The notes beneath the pieces were generated by a model. It searched no databases. It saw only the letters and a program-made list of their open reading frames with translations, and had not been told where the DNA came from. Position numbers and translations under genes: made by a program. From Polytrichum commune (lineage: Eukaryota > Streptophyta > Polytrichopsida > Polytrichales > Polytrichaceae): a stretch of DNA of 64,000 nucleotides. This document shows, in pieces, positions 1 to 10,513 of the stretch (position 1 is the first letter of the stretch; each line of letters starts with the position of its first letter). The stretch lies in NCBI GenBank assembly GCA_950295325.1, contig OX485803.1:41743554-41807553 (forward strand), in the 5' to 3' direction.

Positions 1-358
1 CACTAGTGGCTGGCTAGGAACTAGTATAGTGTGTCACTATAGTGGCCACCCCGAGAGGGGTTAGAGCATCTCCACCCTTGGGCAAAAAGGCAGGCTCTCG
101 AAATGCGCTTTGAAGGGCTCCAAGCATGCACTAAATTTTTTTAGGGTGGCCCTCCCCCACCGTTACTTGCATATTGGCTCTTCAAGCCGAAAAATTGTCA
201 AGAATATTCCTTGTATTCCCAAAAGTGGCACGATTCACTAAATCACAAGTGGACGAGGCCCCGGAATGTGGGCGCAGCAAGAGCAACGCTCACCCGCGAG
301 GATAGTGAGTGGAGCCGGAAGTTTGAAGAGCCCTGGCAATCAAGGCCTCGGTGTTGGG

Positions 359-847
359 TGTAAGGCCCTGTTAGAACGGGCTAAACACTTAAGAGGTTTT
401 GGGTGCGGCCTTGAGCCGCACCTCTTGAGTTAGGGTTGAACCTGGTTGGGTTTCGGACTAAGGCGGGAGGACTTAGTCGCGAAGGTGGGGTGACCCGTGC
501 GCGAGGCACAAAGGTCTTGGCCGCGAGGCTAAGGGGTGAGTCTTCGAAGAGACTCGGAGCAAATGCGGGGCATGTGGGAAATGCCCAACTCCCGGGCCGT
601 GACGAGGGTCCGGGGTGCCGAGGGATGACTATTAATAGCCCCAAAGGAGTGTTAGGGAACTAGCACGTAAGTACTTAGGATCGGGACTCGTTGGGACTAG
701 GCGAGACTAGTCACAACGAGCCGGGACGCGCCAGGACGCATCGGGACATGTCGGACGAGTCGGGACTCACGGTGCAAAGTGGTTTGCAGGTTGTGAGTTG
801 TAAGCTTTGCGCGGGATGCAAGGGACGTGACATTGAGAGACGTTACA
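359..847 (+). repeat. 5' LTR
   Basis: Starts TGTAAGGCCC and ends ACGTTACA. It is the same length as the copy at 6694-7182 and aligns without gaps, with about ten substitutions. The segment around 685-765 is rich in short GGGAC-containing repeats. Confidence 0.95.
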
Positions 848-849
848 TG

Positions 850-861
850 TGGTATCAGAGC
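850..861 (+). promoter_or_regulatory. Primer binding site (initiator Met tRNA type)
   Basis: TGGTATCAGAGC lies two bases after the 5' LTR. This is the classical plant retrotransposon site complementary to the 3' end of initiator methionine tRNA, which primes minus-strand DNA synthesis. Confidence 0.9.
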
Positions 862-938
862 TGATTTGAGCTCGGGATTGCATTTCGGAGCCTAAGTGCC
901 GAGTTGGAGCCTAAGGGGGAGTTTTGGAAACTTCAAAA

Positions 939-3431
939 ATGGCGGCCAACAAGCGGACTAAGAGGGGCGAGGTCGAATTGCAACGAGAGGGCGATCAAGG
1001 CGAGCCCGCACCGGGAGTTGAGATGTTAACTCAAGGTGTGGACGAAAGCGGGCCGAGCAAGAAGCCTCGGGCGACCCGCAAGAAGAAAGGTCTCGAAGGA
1101 GACAAAACGGCGAGTTTGATTCGGGACGAATTTAACTTAGAGCCGATAGACTTGGACCCGAATCCGGGAGCGGATGAGGTCAACCAAGGCATGGGTGATT
1201 CGGGGCCACCTAACGAACCACCTCCGAGAGGTGATGAGGTTGATTATGAACCCGAACCCGAAGAGTCCGCAAGTGACTCGGATCGGAAGAATCCGAGGCG
1301 GAGCGAGACTAAGATGGCTCGAGTTGAAACCGAGCTAAAGGAAATGAGGGACATGATGAACCTAGTTGTGCTTCAACTTGCGAAGGCAACTAACGCGTCA
1401 TCGGGAGGCACTAGTCCCGGCCTCTACATGAAAAACGTGCCCAAACCGCCGTTTTGGGACACAAGAGACAAACGCAATATAGAAGCGTTTCTCACCGAGT
1501 ATGAGGCCTATTGTGAGGCCGCGGGTTACATTGGTGACGCCGTTCGGGTGAGAAGTTTTGGCTTCTTCTTGAAGGAAGGCGCGTCAACGACCTTCGCTAG
1601 TTGGCGGAGTTCGCAAGGTGATGACCTTGCGTGGGACGCGCTAAGGACTTGGGCGATCCGGGTGTGGCGAAAGCCGCATCAGCACTTGCTGGATGTCACA
1701 GCGCTGGGCGCGATGAGGTGGCGAAGCGAGCAAAACCTTTCCCGCTATGCCGAGGAGTACAAAGCGAGATTCTTGCAATTGGATTGCGAGAAGAATCCGG
1801 GCTTAGGAATGATGGGATCGTTTCTAGCGAGTTTGGACGAAAACATCCGCCGAAAGGTGTGGGAGCGGGAGCGGCTCCCGACTACGATGTTAGAGCTACT
1901 GGATGTAGTAATCCGACTCGGCGACGTGCGAGAGGTTAGCCGGCCCGAAACGACGAACGGCAAGCGCCCGTTCGAGAAGAGTTTCGGGGGCGGAAAGTCT
2001 AAGTTTCCGAAACGGAAATACGAGCCGCGAGATGACGGCGAGGGAGGGTCGAGCGGGAAGCCGACTACTCCGAAAATGTTCGTTAAGCGGGCGAAACAAG
2101 TCGACCCGAAGGACGCGTCCAAGAAGGGACTTTGCTTTAAGTGCGAGAAACTGGGCCACATGGCGAGAGATTGCCGCGAGAACGGGGGCGGAAAGGTAGA
2201 ATTGAATTCTACCACGATCGAGCCACCCAGGCAAGCCGAGTGGCCGCCCGCTAATTCAATCAATGAACACGTATTCAAACGGGGGCACTGGGTGCTAGAA
2301 AGTTTGAATCGGAGGTTGCTAATCGCTGAAGGCGGTTTTGAGGCAACGTTGTCGATTGCTAGTCCAAATAAGAAAGGTCTTATTTACTTGAAAAGTCAAG
2401 TTAGCGGTACTAACATTTCGATGTTGATTGACACAGGAGCATCGAATTCCTTCATGACCGCGGAGTGTGCGGCGAGGTTGAAACTGGAAGTGGCGACAAC
2501 GTCCTTGCCGGTGCGGATCAACTTCGCGCAAGGGTCTTGTCTAGCGGGGCAAGTTGCTAGAGGCGTGAAATTCAAAGCGGGCGATGCGAAGTTCGAGGAG
2601 GACTTCACGATTTACAACTTAGAAGGCGTAGACGTAGTTCTAGGAAATACCTTCCTTCATTACTACGGCGTGGAAGTTAGGCAAAGGCCTAGCATCCACG
2701 TCGTGATGGTCGGTTCGGATTGTAAGCCGAAGCCGTTACCGTTTAGTAGACTAGCCGGGCTAGGTGGGTTAGGTATAAACCTAGTTACTAAAGAAGCCCT
2801 CTTTGAGGAGCAGTTTGTATTGATTTTGACCGAGAAGTTTCTCGAAAATAATACTAAGGGAAAAACCCCGCTTATTTACCCTGCTAGCATTTCTTGTGTG
2901 CTTGATGAGTTTCAAGATGTCTTAACAAACGAACTTCCGGAGGACTTGCCTCCAGCGCGGGAGGGTGATCATAAGATCGAGTTAGTGCTCGGGACGGAGC
3001 CGCAGAATAAAGCTCCGTACCGGCTCAACCAAAGTGAGTTGGTTGAGTTTAAGCGGCAACTAACGGAGCTGCTTGCTCGGGGCTACGTGCGGCCGAGCAA
3101 GTCGCCGTTCGGCGTGTCCATACTTTTTGTAAGTAAAAAGGGCGGTCAAATGCGAATGTGCATTGACTACCGTGCCCTTAACCGAGTGACGGTTAAGAAC
3201 AACCACCCCTTACCGCGAGTCGACGACTTGCTAGATAGGTTAGCCGGAGCGAAGTGTTTCAGTCGGATTAACTTGAAATCGGGCTACTATCAGATTCGGG
3301 TAGCGGCACAAGATGTACACAAAACGGCGATGAGAACTCGATACGGGTCGTATGAGTTTCTCGTGATGCCGTTCGGATTGTGTAATGCGCCGGCAACGTT
3401 CATGTCGATCATGAACGGCATTTTTCCATGA
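939..3431 (+). CDS. gag-pol, first part: gag, zinc knuckle, protease, RT fingers/palm
   Basis: First ATG after the leader is at 939 and opens 830 codons. Residues 1-150 are charged and low in complexity. A capsid-like gag region follows (about 165-335). A CCHC zinc knuckle, CX2CX4HX4C, lies at residues 399-412. An aspartic protease motif IDTGAS is at 497-502. Reverse transcriptase begins near 715, with the conserved MCIDYRALN at 740-748 and [12 protein letters not shown] at 810-821. The frame ends just before the catalytic YIDD box, because an extra base in the T run at 3421-3425 shifts the reading frame; the rest of pol continues in another frame from about 3436. Gag and pol are otherwise in a single frame. 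Whether the extra T is genomic or a sequencing error cannot be told here. Confidence 0.9.
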   Translation: MAANKRTKRGEVELQREGDQGEPAPGVEMLTQGVDESGPSKKPRATRKKKGLEGDKTASLIRDEFNLEPIDLDPNPGADEVNQGMGDSGPPNEPPPRGDEVDYEPEPEESASDSDRKNPRRSETKMARVETELKEMRDMMNLVVLQLAKATNASSGGTSPGLYMKNVPKPPFWDTRDKRNIEAFLTEYEAYCEAAGYIGDAVRVRSFGFFLKEGASTTFASWRSSQGDDLAWDALRTWAIRVWRKPHQHLLDVTALGAMRWRSEQNLSRYAEEYKARFLQLDCEKNPGLGMMGSFLASLDENIRRKVWERERLPTTMLELLDVVIRLGDVREVSRPETTNGKRPFEKSFGGGKSKFPKRKYEPRDDGEGGSSGKPTTPKMFVKRAKQVDPKDASKKGLCFKCEKLGHMARDCRENGGGKVELNSTTIEPPRQAEWPPANSINEHVFKRGHWVLESLNRRLLIAEGGFEATLSIASPNKKGLIYLKSQVSGTNISMLIDTGASNSFMTAECAARLKLEVATTSLPVRINFAQGSCLAGQVARGVKFKAGDAKFEEDFTIYNLEGVDVVLGNTFLHYYGVEVRQRPSIHVVMVGSDCKPKPLPFSRLAGLGGLGINLVTKEALFEEQFVLILTEKFLENNTKGKTPLIYPASISCVLDEFQDVLTNELPEDLPPAREGDHKIELVLGTEPQNKAPYRLNQSELVEFKRQLTELLARGYVRPSKSPFGVSILFVSKKGGQMRMCIDYRALNRVTVKNNHPLPRVDDLLDRLAGAKCFSRINLKSGYYQIRVAAQDVHKTAMRTRYGSYEFLVMPFGLCNAPATFMSIMNGIFP

Positions 3432-3435
3432 CGAA

Positions 3436-5694
3436 ATGGATGAATGCGTGGTCGTCTATATTGACGACATTCTAATCTACTCGCGAAGTGAGGTGGAGCA
3501 CGCGCGTGACCTTAGGAAGGTCTTAGAAAAACTTAGAGCGAATAAGCTCTACGTTAACGCGGAGAAAAGCGAGTTCGCGCTAAAGGAGTTAGACTTCTTG
3601 GGTCACGTTTTGGGCGGAGAGAGAATCCGCCCAGACCCGAAGAAAATTCAAGCCATCCGGGAGTGGGAGACTCCGCGGACGCAAAAGGGAGTGAGGTCCT
3701 TTTTAGGCTTAGCTAACTATTACCGAAAGTTCATTAAGAACTTTTCGAAAGTAGCGTCGCCACTTTCAAACATGTTAGGTAAGGAGGGGCAGCCCCTTAA
3801 GTGGGACGAAGCGTGCGCGAATGCTTTTGACGAACTCAAAACGCTGTTATCAACTGCGGGGGTGTTGAAATACCCCGAGTTCGATAAGGAGTTCGAAGTG
3901 CATACCGATGCGAGTGGATTCGCAATCGGGGGCGTCTTGATGCAAGACGGTCACCCAGTGGCGTACGAGAGCCGCAAGTTGACTGGGAGTCAACTCCGGT
4001 GGCCAACTCATGAAAAAGAGTTGTACGCAATAGTGCACTGCCTTAAGAGTTGGCGTCACTATGTTGGCGGCCGGAAAACGAAGGTTTTCACGGACAATAT
4101 CTCGCTAAAGTATTTGGACTCGAAGGCGCAGGCTACTCCGAAAGAGTTGCGGTGGTATGACACCATCATTTCGATGGATGTCGAGTTGATCCACAAGCCG
4201 GGGCGAGATAACTTGGTGTCGGACGCACTTAGCCGCCGCGAGGAGTTGCTAACTTCTCGATTGCTAATGCTAGCGGAAGAGGACGTCGACGAGGTCGAAC
4301 GGGAATTCCGAGATGATATCCGGGAAGCGATGAAACATGACGAAGACGCCGTGACGAACAACAAGTTCTTCGATGCTAAAGGCACGAGTAAGAACATGCC
4401 GGGAGGCCGGCGAATGCGAAATTTGAAGCGAAAGAATGGGCTTCACTATTTCAAGCAAACTAGGTTGTACGTCCCGGACGGCGAACTTCGGAAGCGGTTG
4501 CTTCACGAGTTTCACGACACGTCGCTAGCGGGGCATAAGGGAGTTCGCGCCACGATGGCCGAACTCCAGAAACGGTATTTTTGGCCGTGTATGGGCGCCG
4601 ACGTTGAAGAATACGTCAAAGCGTGCGTCAAATGTCAAATGACAAAGCATAGCACTCAACCCAAAATCGGGAAGTTGAGGCCCTTACCTATTCCTAAGCA
4701 AAACTTTTACTCGATTTCGATGGACTTCATGACGGGTATCCCGAAGGTAGCGGGAGACGACGCGATAATGGTTATCGTTTGTCGCCTAAGTAAGTGGTTG
4801 GCGTTTGTGCCTTGCGCGAAGCAAGCCACGGCCGAAGAGGTAGCGCAATTGTTTTTGGACAATTGGGTTAGGTTTAGAGGGTTCCCGTGGGACATAGTTA
4901 GCGATCGCGGATTAGTGTTCCAAACGCAGTTTTGGCAACACGTAATGCGACGCACCGGAGTGAGGTTGTCAATGACGACGGTTTGGCATCCGCAAGGCGA
5001 TGGCCAAACCGAAAAGATCAATTCTATCCTCAATATGTATATGAGGGCATTTTGCGAGAATAATCAACAAGATTGGCCAACACTTATACCTCTTGCCGAA
5101 TTATGCTATAACACTACGGTTTCTAGAACAACGGGCAAAACCCCGTTCTATTTGTGTTACGGGCAAGAGGCGGTGTTAGCAAGTGACTTGTCCGTTGGTC
5201 AAAGTGAGTTTATTCGTGACCAAGAACGACTCTCGGGTTACTACTCGCTCGACGCGGCCCAATGGGTTGCGCGGAGGCAAATGATACTCCAAAACGCTAA
5301 GGCCATGATGGCCAAAGCGCAAGATAGATACGCGAGTGCGGTAAACAAGAAACGAAGAGAGGTATCATTCCAAATTGGAGAGAAGGTATGGTTGGACTCG
5401 CGGAACTTAGGAATTCCGACGGAACTTTCGATTAAGTGGTCCGCGAGGTGGATAGGCCCGTTCCCGGTGAAGAAGATCCTTCATCCAGACGTGTACGTGC
5501 TAGACTTGGGCAAACGAGTTGGTAAGAGTTGGCATCCGGTGTTTCACGTGTCCTTACTCAAGAAGTATAACCGCGACGAGAAAGAATTGCATTTGTGGCA
5601 GGAGGATCCTAGGCCGCCACCCGAGTATGAACTTTGGGACGGGGCAGTTGGAAAGGTCACGGCAATTCTAGACTCGCGACAAATACATGGATGA
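3436..5694 (+). CDS. gag-pol, second part: RT active site, RNase H, integrase
   Basis: Numbered from M at 3436. The RT catalytic YIDD is at 8-11, followed by the thumb and RNase H (acidic residues D158, E195, D220, D263). The integrase zinc domain has H360, H367, C397 and C400. The integrase core carries D430, D490 and E526, a DDX35E spacing. A C-terminal region with WHPVFHVSLLKKY leads into a chromodomain start (VTAILDSRQ). Translation would stop at TGA 5692-5694, after which the same frame reads on to 6039. It has no start of its own: the ATG at 3436 is only the first Met after the upstream frameshift. Confidence 0.9.
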   Translation: MDECVVVYIDDILIYSRSEVEHARDLRKVLEKLRANKLYVNAEKSEFALKELDFLGHVLGGERIRPDPKKIQAIREWETPRTQKGVRSFLGLANYYRKFIKNFSKVASPLSNMLGKEGQPLKWDEACANAFDELKTLLSTAGVLKYPEFDKEFEVHTDASGFAIGGVLMQDGHPVAYESRKLTGSQLRWPTHEKELYAIVHCLKSWRHYVGGRKTKVFTDNISLKYLDSKAQATPKELRWYDTIISMDVELIHKPGRDNLVSDALSRREELLTSRLLMLAEEDVDEVEREFRDDIREAMKHDEDAVTNNKFFDAKGTSKNMPGGRRMRNLKRKNGLHYFKQTRLYVPDGELRKRLLHEFHDTSLAGHKGVRATMAELQKRYFWPCMGADVEEYVKACVKCQMTKHSTQPKIGKLRPLPIPKQNFYSISMDFMTGIPKVAGDDAIMVIVCRLSKWLAFVPCAKQATAEEVAQLFLDNWVRFRGFPWDIVSDRGLVFQTQFWQHVMRRTGVRLSMTTVWHPQGDGQTEKINSILNMYMRAFCENNQQDWPTLIPLAELCYNTTVSRTTGKTPFYLCYGQEAVLASDLSVGQSEFIRDQERLSGYYSLDAAQWVARRQMILQNAKAMMAKAQDRYASAVNKKRREVSFQIGEKVWLDSRNLGIPTELSIKWSARWIGPFPVKKILHPDVYVLDLGKRVGKSWHPVFHVSLLKKYNRDEKELHLWQEDPRPPPEYELWDGAVGKVTAILDSRQIHG

Positions 5695-6039
5695 GGGAAG
5701 CAGTATAAGTGTTTGATGCACGGCTACTCGCCATATGAGTATGAGTGGATAAACGGGGTGAACTTACCGCACGCCAAAACTCTTATCAAGGCGTTCGAAG
5801 CTCGCAAGCTCGCCGAAGCGGCAGCCGCGGCTAGCGCCAAAGCGAACAAGCCGGCACGCAAGCGCACGACGACTAGCAAGAAGTTGCCGCCTCTCATTGA
5901 CGATAACGACATTGAGGAGGATGAGGGTCTAGTGACGCGACGGGACGAGGAGCCAACTAACCCATTGGATGTGCCACGTTATACGAAACCCACTAAGAAC
6001 AAGCGTAGAATGGCCAGTCCCATCCACGTTAGGCATTGA
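5695..6039 (+). pseudogene. gag-pol C-terminus: rest of chromodomain and basic tail
   Basis: In the same frame as the preceding part and separated from it only by the TGA at 5692-5694. The first 40 or so residues (KQYKCLMHGYSPYEYEWING...) match the second half of an integrase chromodomain, where the family usually has a pattern like YLVKWKGY...TWE. An alanine- and lysine-rich tail follows and ends at TGA 6037-6039. The chromodomain is thought to direct integration to modified chromatin. Confidence 0.7.
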
Positions 6040-6680
6040 TATGTTGGCGAGGTCGCCAACGCCTTTAAGTGGGGGAGGGCATGTACCCCAAATCGAGCAA
6101 AAGGTGAGTAGAAAGGAAGTGCAACCCAAAGCACAAGCTAAGGAAAGCTAAGATTGTGAAAGAAAGACGGTGAGAGCACAAGTACACGTAGAATGAACCT
6201 AAGTCGAAGTCGGAAGATGGGCGCCGCCAAGGGGACTATCGAAGCAAAGTAAGATGGCTTGGTTGTGGCGATACCAAGGTGCGGGTGCCGAGCGTGAGGA
6301 GGATCTCCCACATGGCACACCCCGGATCGAAAGAGCATGAATGGCCAATCATGTCCTAATGGGTAAACGGGGGAAGGTCTAGCTAACTCGAACGCATTCT
6401 ATTACCAGCCGGCAACAAATACCCGATACTCGCTGCGGCCAGGCGAGGTCTAAAGACCGAGGGAGTTGAGGATTGTTCTAAAGGTGGCAATTCCCGATTC
6501 ATCACGAACGGGAGCCACAATGGATTGGCGCAAGTATGAGGGAAGGCACACGCGTTTAAAGCCTTCGCCTTGGAAGCTAACACGAGCCGGTGAAGGATCC
6601 ACACCGAGGGCGTTTAGACTTCGCCCCGTCCGGGACGGGAAGAGCCGTACTAAAGACTTGATGCGGACATCAAGTGTTCT

Positions 6681-6693
6681 AAGTGGGGGAGGA
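6681..6693 (+). promoter_or_regulatory. Polypurine tract
   Basis: AAGTGGGGGAGGA ends directly at the TG that starts the 3' LTR, the expected position for the plus-strand primer. The same 12-mer AAGTGGGGGAGG also occurs at 6067-6078, about 614 bp upstream. Confidence 0.85.
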
Positions 6694-7182
6694 TGTAAGG
6701 CCCCGTTAGAACGGGCTAAACACTTAAGAGGTTTTGGGTGCGGCCTTGAGCCGCACCTCTTGAGTTAGGGTTGAACCCGGTTGGGTTTCGGACTAAGGCG
6801 GGAGGACTTAGTCGCGAAGGTGGGGTGACCCGTGCGCGAGGCACAAAGGTCTTGGCCGCGAGGCTAAGGGGTGAGTCTTCGAAGAGACTCGGAGCACATG
6901 CGGGGCATGTGGGAAATGCCCAACTCCCGGGCCGTGACGAGGGTCCGGGGTGCCGAGGGATGACTATTAATAGCCCCAAAGGAGTGTTAGGGAACTAGCA
7001 CGTAAGTACTTAGGATCGGGACTCGTTGGGACTAGGCGAGACTAGTCACAATGAGCCGGGACGCGCCAGGACGCATCGGGACATGTCGGACGAGTCGGGA
7101 CTCACGGTGCAAAGTGGTTTGCAGGTTGTGAGTTAGAAGCTTTGCGCGGGGCGCAAGGGACGTGACGTTGAGCGACGTTACA
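6694..7182 (+). repeat. 3' LTR
   Basis: Copy of the 5' LTR (489 bp, TG...CA), followed at once by the target duplication TTGGG. Substitutions relative to the 5' LTR cluster in the last 60 bp. Confidence 0.95.
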
Positions 7183-7270
7183 TTGGGGAGGGGTGGGGTA
7201 GGTTTTTCTCCAAGGCCCCGTTAAAGGGCTTGCCAAGTCCCTTTAACGCGGCAGGGCGGAGATGCTCTTA

Positions 7271-7719
7271 GTAGTCCTGCACCACTGGTATTATGCCCTA
7301 AGGGTTTAATGCCAAGGGTGGGTCGAACAGGCATTCCAATCACGATGATCACATGGTCAGCGTTTCTTCTTCTTCTTCTGATGTTGCTATAGGGTTTGTA
7401 CGAGAGCCGGGACCGGGTGGGACCTCGGGATCCTGCCAATAGGTTCAAGTGTAGAGTTTTGGCCAATCAGAATAAAGTTTGAGTGATATTAATCCTTATT
7501 GGAATTATGGTTGATGTTTGAAAGAAAAGTATTCAGAAAATTCAGATTGGTGACAAATGATGACAATGTTTGTTAATATTGATACATTATGGATATGTTC
7601 TTGAATTAACCCTCTATAAATTCACTTCTAGAAGCCAAGTAACTATAAAATATACATCTTTGGGCACGAGGTTGAACACCAAATCCTAAATGGGTTAATT
7701 GGATACCTGGATTTGAGTA
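7271..7719. other. No gene seen
   Basis: Mixed-composition sequence with a short CTT microsatellite near 7365-7380. No conserved coding frame or RNA gene was recognised. Confidence 0.6.
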
Positions 7720-7935
7720 CACCAAATATTGTATTTAGTGTCACTTACTATTTGGAGTTACACAATGGTACATTTTTTTCTATTGATGTAATTTATGTCA
7801 AGTATAGATGTTAATGTTCTATAATGTCCAAACAACCAATTCAACCTTTGTGATTAAAAAAATGAGATATACAATATATAGTTACAACATAGCATAATTC
7901 CAAATAGTAAGTGATGCTAAATACAATATTTAGTG
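7720..7935. mobile_element. TA-flanked MITE, short subfamily, copy 1
   Basis: About 38 bp at the left end (CACCAAATATTGTATTTAGT...) recur inverted at the right end (...ATTTAGTG). TA dinucleotides flank both ends. Five copies in the window share the CACTAAATA-type ends and the TA flanks, which suggests a Tc1/mariner-type mobiliser. 216 bp, no coding capacity. Confidence 0.8.
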
Positions 7936-8737
7936 TAGTATACAACAAGGCTTAGTAGCTAAAAAAGATCAAAAAAGAAGAAGACACATGTTATGATGAG
8001 ATTGGATTATGTGCTCGTAGACACTTCTATAGATTCAATAGTTGATGCAATTAGGAGGATATGTGTGAGTGTCAAAATAAAATAAAATAAAAATAAAAAA
8101 ATCACTAAGACCTAGACTTATAGCTTTTGCGTGTTAGCTTACTTAGAATCTAAACCTTAAAAATGAAGATTTTTGTGAATTGTAATTGCTAACTTGATGA
8201 AACAACTCCCGGACAACTCCCAAGCCAATTTAAGGTTCAAAAATGTCTGAGAAGTTAACAATGCACACAACATGACCACATACCTTTGTGCATATATGTT
8301 TGATTTTTTGCACTAAGCCTTAGTAGCCACTTATGCACGCACTTATGATGATAATTCAAAAGAGAACCAAAAGAAAAGAAAAGAAAAACTTACACACACA
8401 CAACTCATTGATTAGAATGGAGCAATTTGGTTTTTGACCTGAAATGGACACCTATATTTGAGTGGTGTATGGTTGGGTGTGAATCCAAGAATGGTCGCCA
8501 AAATGACATGTGTTGAATAGAAATTAGACTACATGCTCAAATTTTGTTAACCATTCTAGACGCAATTCAAGGACCTATACAATCAATTAATAAATCAAGG
8601 AATCTTAAATACCTTGCCACACCACTCTCAAACTCAATAAATCATTATGTTTAGGCGGGTTATTGAGAAATTTGGCCAAAACAAAACAAAACATGAAGTT
8701 TCATGGAGGAATGGAAAGCATGTGTTGAATCTCATTT
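7936..8737. other. No gene; dispersed repeat and A-rich microsatellite
   Basis: An AAAAT-type microsatellite lies at about 8073-8101. Roughly 8440-8590 is a diverged copy of 45235-45400: both contain GGACACCTATATTTGAG, AAAATGACATGTGTT and AACCATTCTAG in the same order. No coding frame was recognised. Confidence 0.5.
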
Positions 8738-9413
8738 AAGGAAGCCACACAAGTTCAAAAACACCAGCTTTGAAATGAATTTTGGTAAGCCGAGGTAAAA
8801 GAATCGGCCTTGACATGCACCTAACTTTGAGGAGCTCGGTTTCAAGGTTGATTCCTCTTTTATTGGGTATAAATGTTTGTATTCAATCCCGAGGCTTAAA
8901 ACCTCCATTTCCAATCGGGTTGGAAACATATAGTTTTAATCAGTGTTGGGTGGGTATTAACATTTGCACCAAACCCATGTTGCTTATTAAGGTGGTTCTT
9001 AAAATTTGTAACCACAGTTCTCAAATTTTCAAATAATTGGACTTGATTCATGACTATGGTTCTCAAAAAAAATCAAATAACCTTCTAAAAAACCGTTGGT
9101 TCATTTCCGGTTCTTTTATGAAACCCACCAAATCTTTGAATTTTTGTATATAACCAGAACCCAAGGTTCTTTTGTTGTAAAACTCTCAAAACCCCTAAAC
9201 CAAAGGTTTTTTTTTGCTTTTGATTATCTTCAAAAATAAGAACCAAAGGTAGGTAACAAATCAAATACTCGCCCCACAAGTTTCAACCTGATAAAATGAC
9301 CAACCTTGCAATCAAACTCCTCAAAAGTTAGACACATGTCAAGGCCAAATTCTTTTACCTCGACTTACCAAACTCCATTTTGAAACCATAGATTTCAAAC
9401 ATGTGTGGCCTCC
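8738..9413. mobile_element. Long-terminal-inverted-repeat element (foldback or MULE-like)
   Basis: The left arm (about 8738-8860) and right arm (about 9292-9413) are inverted copies of about 120 bp. Both contain GGTAAGYCGAGGTAAAAGAA and GGCCTTGACATG in matching order. The interior has no recognisable coding sequence. I could not see a convincing target duplication, so the superfamily is open. Confidence 0.65.
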
Positions 9414-9526
9414 ACAACGATCATGCAAGGAGGTTTCCTTTCTCTTATGAAATTTTGAATTCTAGTTGCTAGCATGCCCTACAATACTATCAAGCTCTCA
9501 CCTAGTAGTCTTTGGGATCCATAAAT

Positions 9527-9660
9527 GCCAAGCTCAATAAGCAAGCCCACCGTTTGGCTCATTGCCAAGCTCAATAAGCAAGCCCACCATTTGGCTCCCA
9601 TTAGCCTCGTTGCATAGCCCAATAAGCAAGCCCACCGTTTGTCTCCAATTACCCACGCTG
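9527..9660. repeat. Tandem repeat, three units of about 37-48 bp
   Basis: The core AATAAGCAAGCCCACC occurs at 9536, 9573 and 9621, each followed by RTTTGKCTC. The first two units are 37 bp apart and the third is offset by 48 bp. Confidence 0.85.
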
Positions 9661-10131
9661 CCAAGTCAAATAGTGGGCTACAAAGACTTCTAACACCGGG
9701 CCTACATGTAAAAAGATGAGTCATTTATTTTTTCGGTGAGGCTCAATTTGAAGTTTCATGGAAGGAGGTATTGGATTAAATAGTAATACATCCTCCCTCA
9801 TGCTCCGATCACACCAAACTTTATGTCTAGTTCTATCCGTGAAATTATTGGGGAATATGTTAAGAAAAAGATGTTGGCCCACCACTTTTCACACTATTAC
9901 AGCTGGAGATGCTGACAAATGGTGCCAAAAGCAGCCGGTGTGATCAACCCCTCACTCCCACTTCCTTGCCATGGCTTGGAGATTTTAATCTCCATTGCCA
10001 AGATGGCACGTGTCAACTCCCTACCAAGTGTAAGTAGGACTCACCAAATAAATTGGCGTGAGAAGCCCAAGCCCTACGCAATCTTTTGCCAAGAATCACC
10101 TCAAACCACTAGGGCACCTGCCACATCATTA

Positions 10132-10513
10132 CACTAGGTATATACTATATTTAGTATCATAAATTCTATTGATCTTGCTCAACACTAATTGTAAACTACT
10201 CATGTAGTGTCACTAATACTAAATATAAATCTAACATTACTTATCATTCCTTGCAAAAGGAATTGGGCATTACATATTTACAATGTTGCAATTACTGTCA
10301 CTTACTAAGTTATTTAACATCAAGGCAATATTTCATTACATAAATGCTGGGATGCGGAATATACCAAGCTTTATTACAATAATTGACATTTGGATGAACT
10401 AAGAATGGGTCGGGATGACAACACTTGTGAACTAAATCATAAGATTCAGTGTCATTAGATAAATTACCATAGTGACATAAAATACCACATAACTTTAAAT
10501 AAAATATTTAGTG
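10132..10513. mobile_element. TA-flanked MITE, long subfamily, copy 1
   Basis: Left end CACTAGGTATATAC and right end ...ATATTTAGTG, flanked by TA. Inner sequence CTTGCTCAACACTAATTGTA recurs with little change at the same place in the copy at 28696-29088 and partly in that at 15818-16192. 382 bp, non-coding. Confidence 0.75.

Larger units (their letters stand above)
359..7182 (+). mobile_element. Ty3/gypsy chromovirus LTR retrotransposon, structurally complete
   Basis: Two 489-bp LTRs, beginning TG and ending CA, enclose a primer binding site, gag-pol domains in the order gag, CCHC, protease, RT, RNase H, integrase, chromodomain, and a polypurine tract. The 5-bp target duplication TTGGG is at 354-358 and 7183-7187. 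The order RT before integrase is the Ty3/gypsy order, and a chromodomain-like tail marks it as a chromovirus. By eye the LTRs differ at about ten of 489 positions, so the insertion is fairly recent. The coding region has one frameshift (T run 3421-3425) and one in-frame stop (5692-5694), so this copy is probably not autonomous. It lies inside a Harbinger-type element. Confidence 0.95.
64..7267. mobile_element. Harbinger/Tourist-type non-autonomous DNA element, split by an LTR retrotransposon
   Basis: Terminal inverted repeats GAGCATCTCCACCC (64-77) and GGGCGGAGATGCTC (7254-7267) match over 14 bp with one mismatch and are flanked on both sides by the trinucleotide TTA (61-63 and 7268-7270). 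A TTA duplication with GAGCATCTCC-type ends is typical of PIF/Harbinger-derived MITEs in plants. Removing the retrotransposon and its target duplication leaves an element of about 375 bp, too short to encode a transposase. The retroelement must be the later insertion. Confidence 0.75.
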
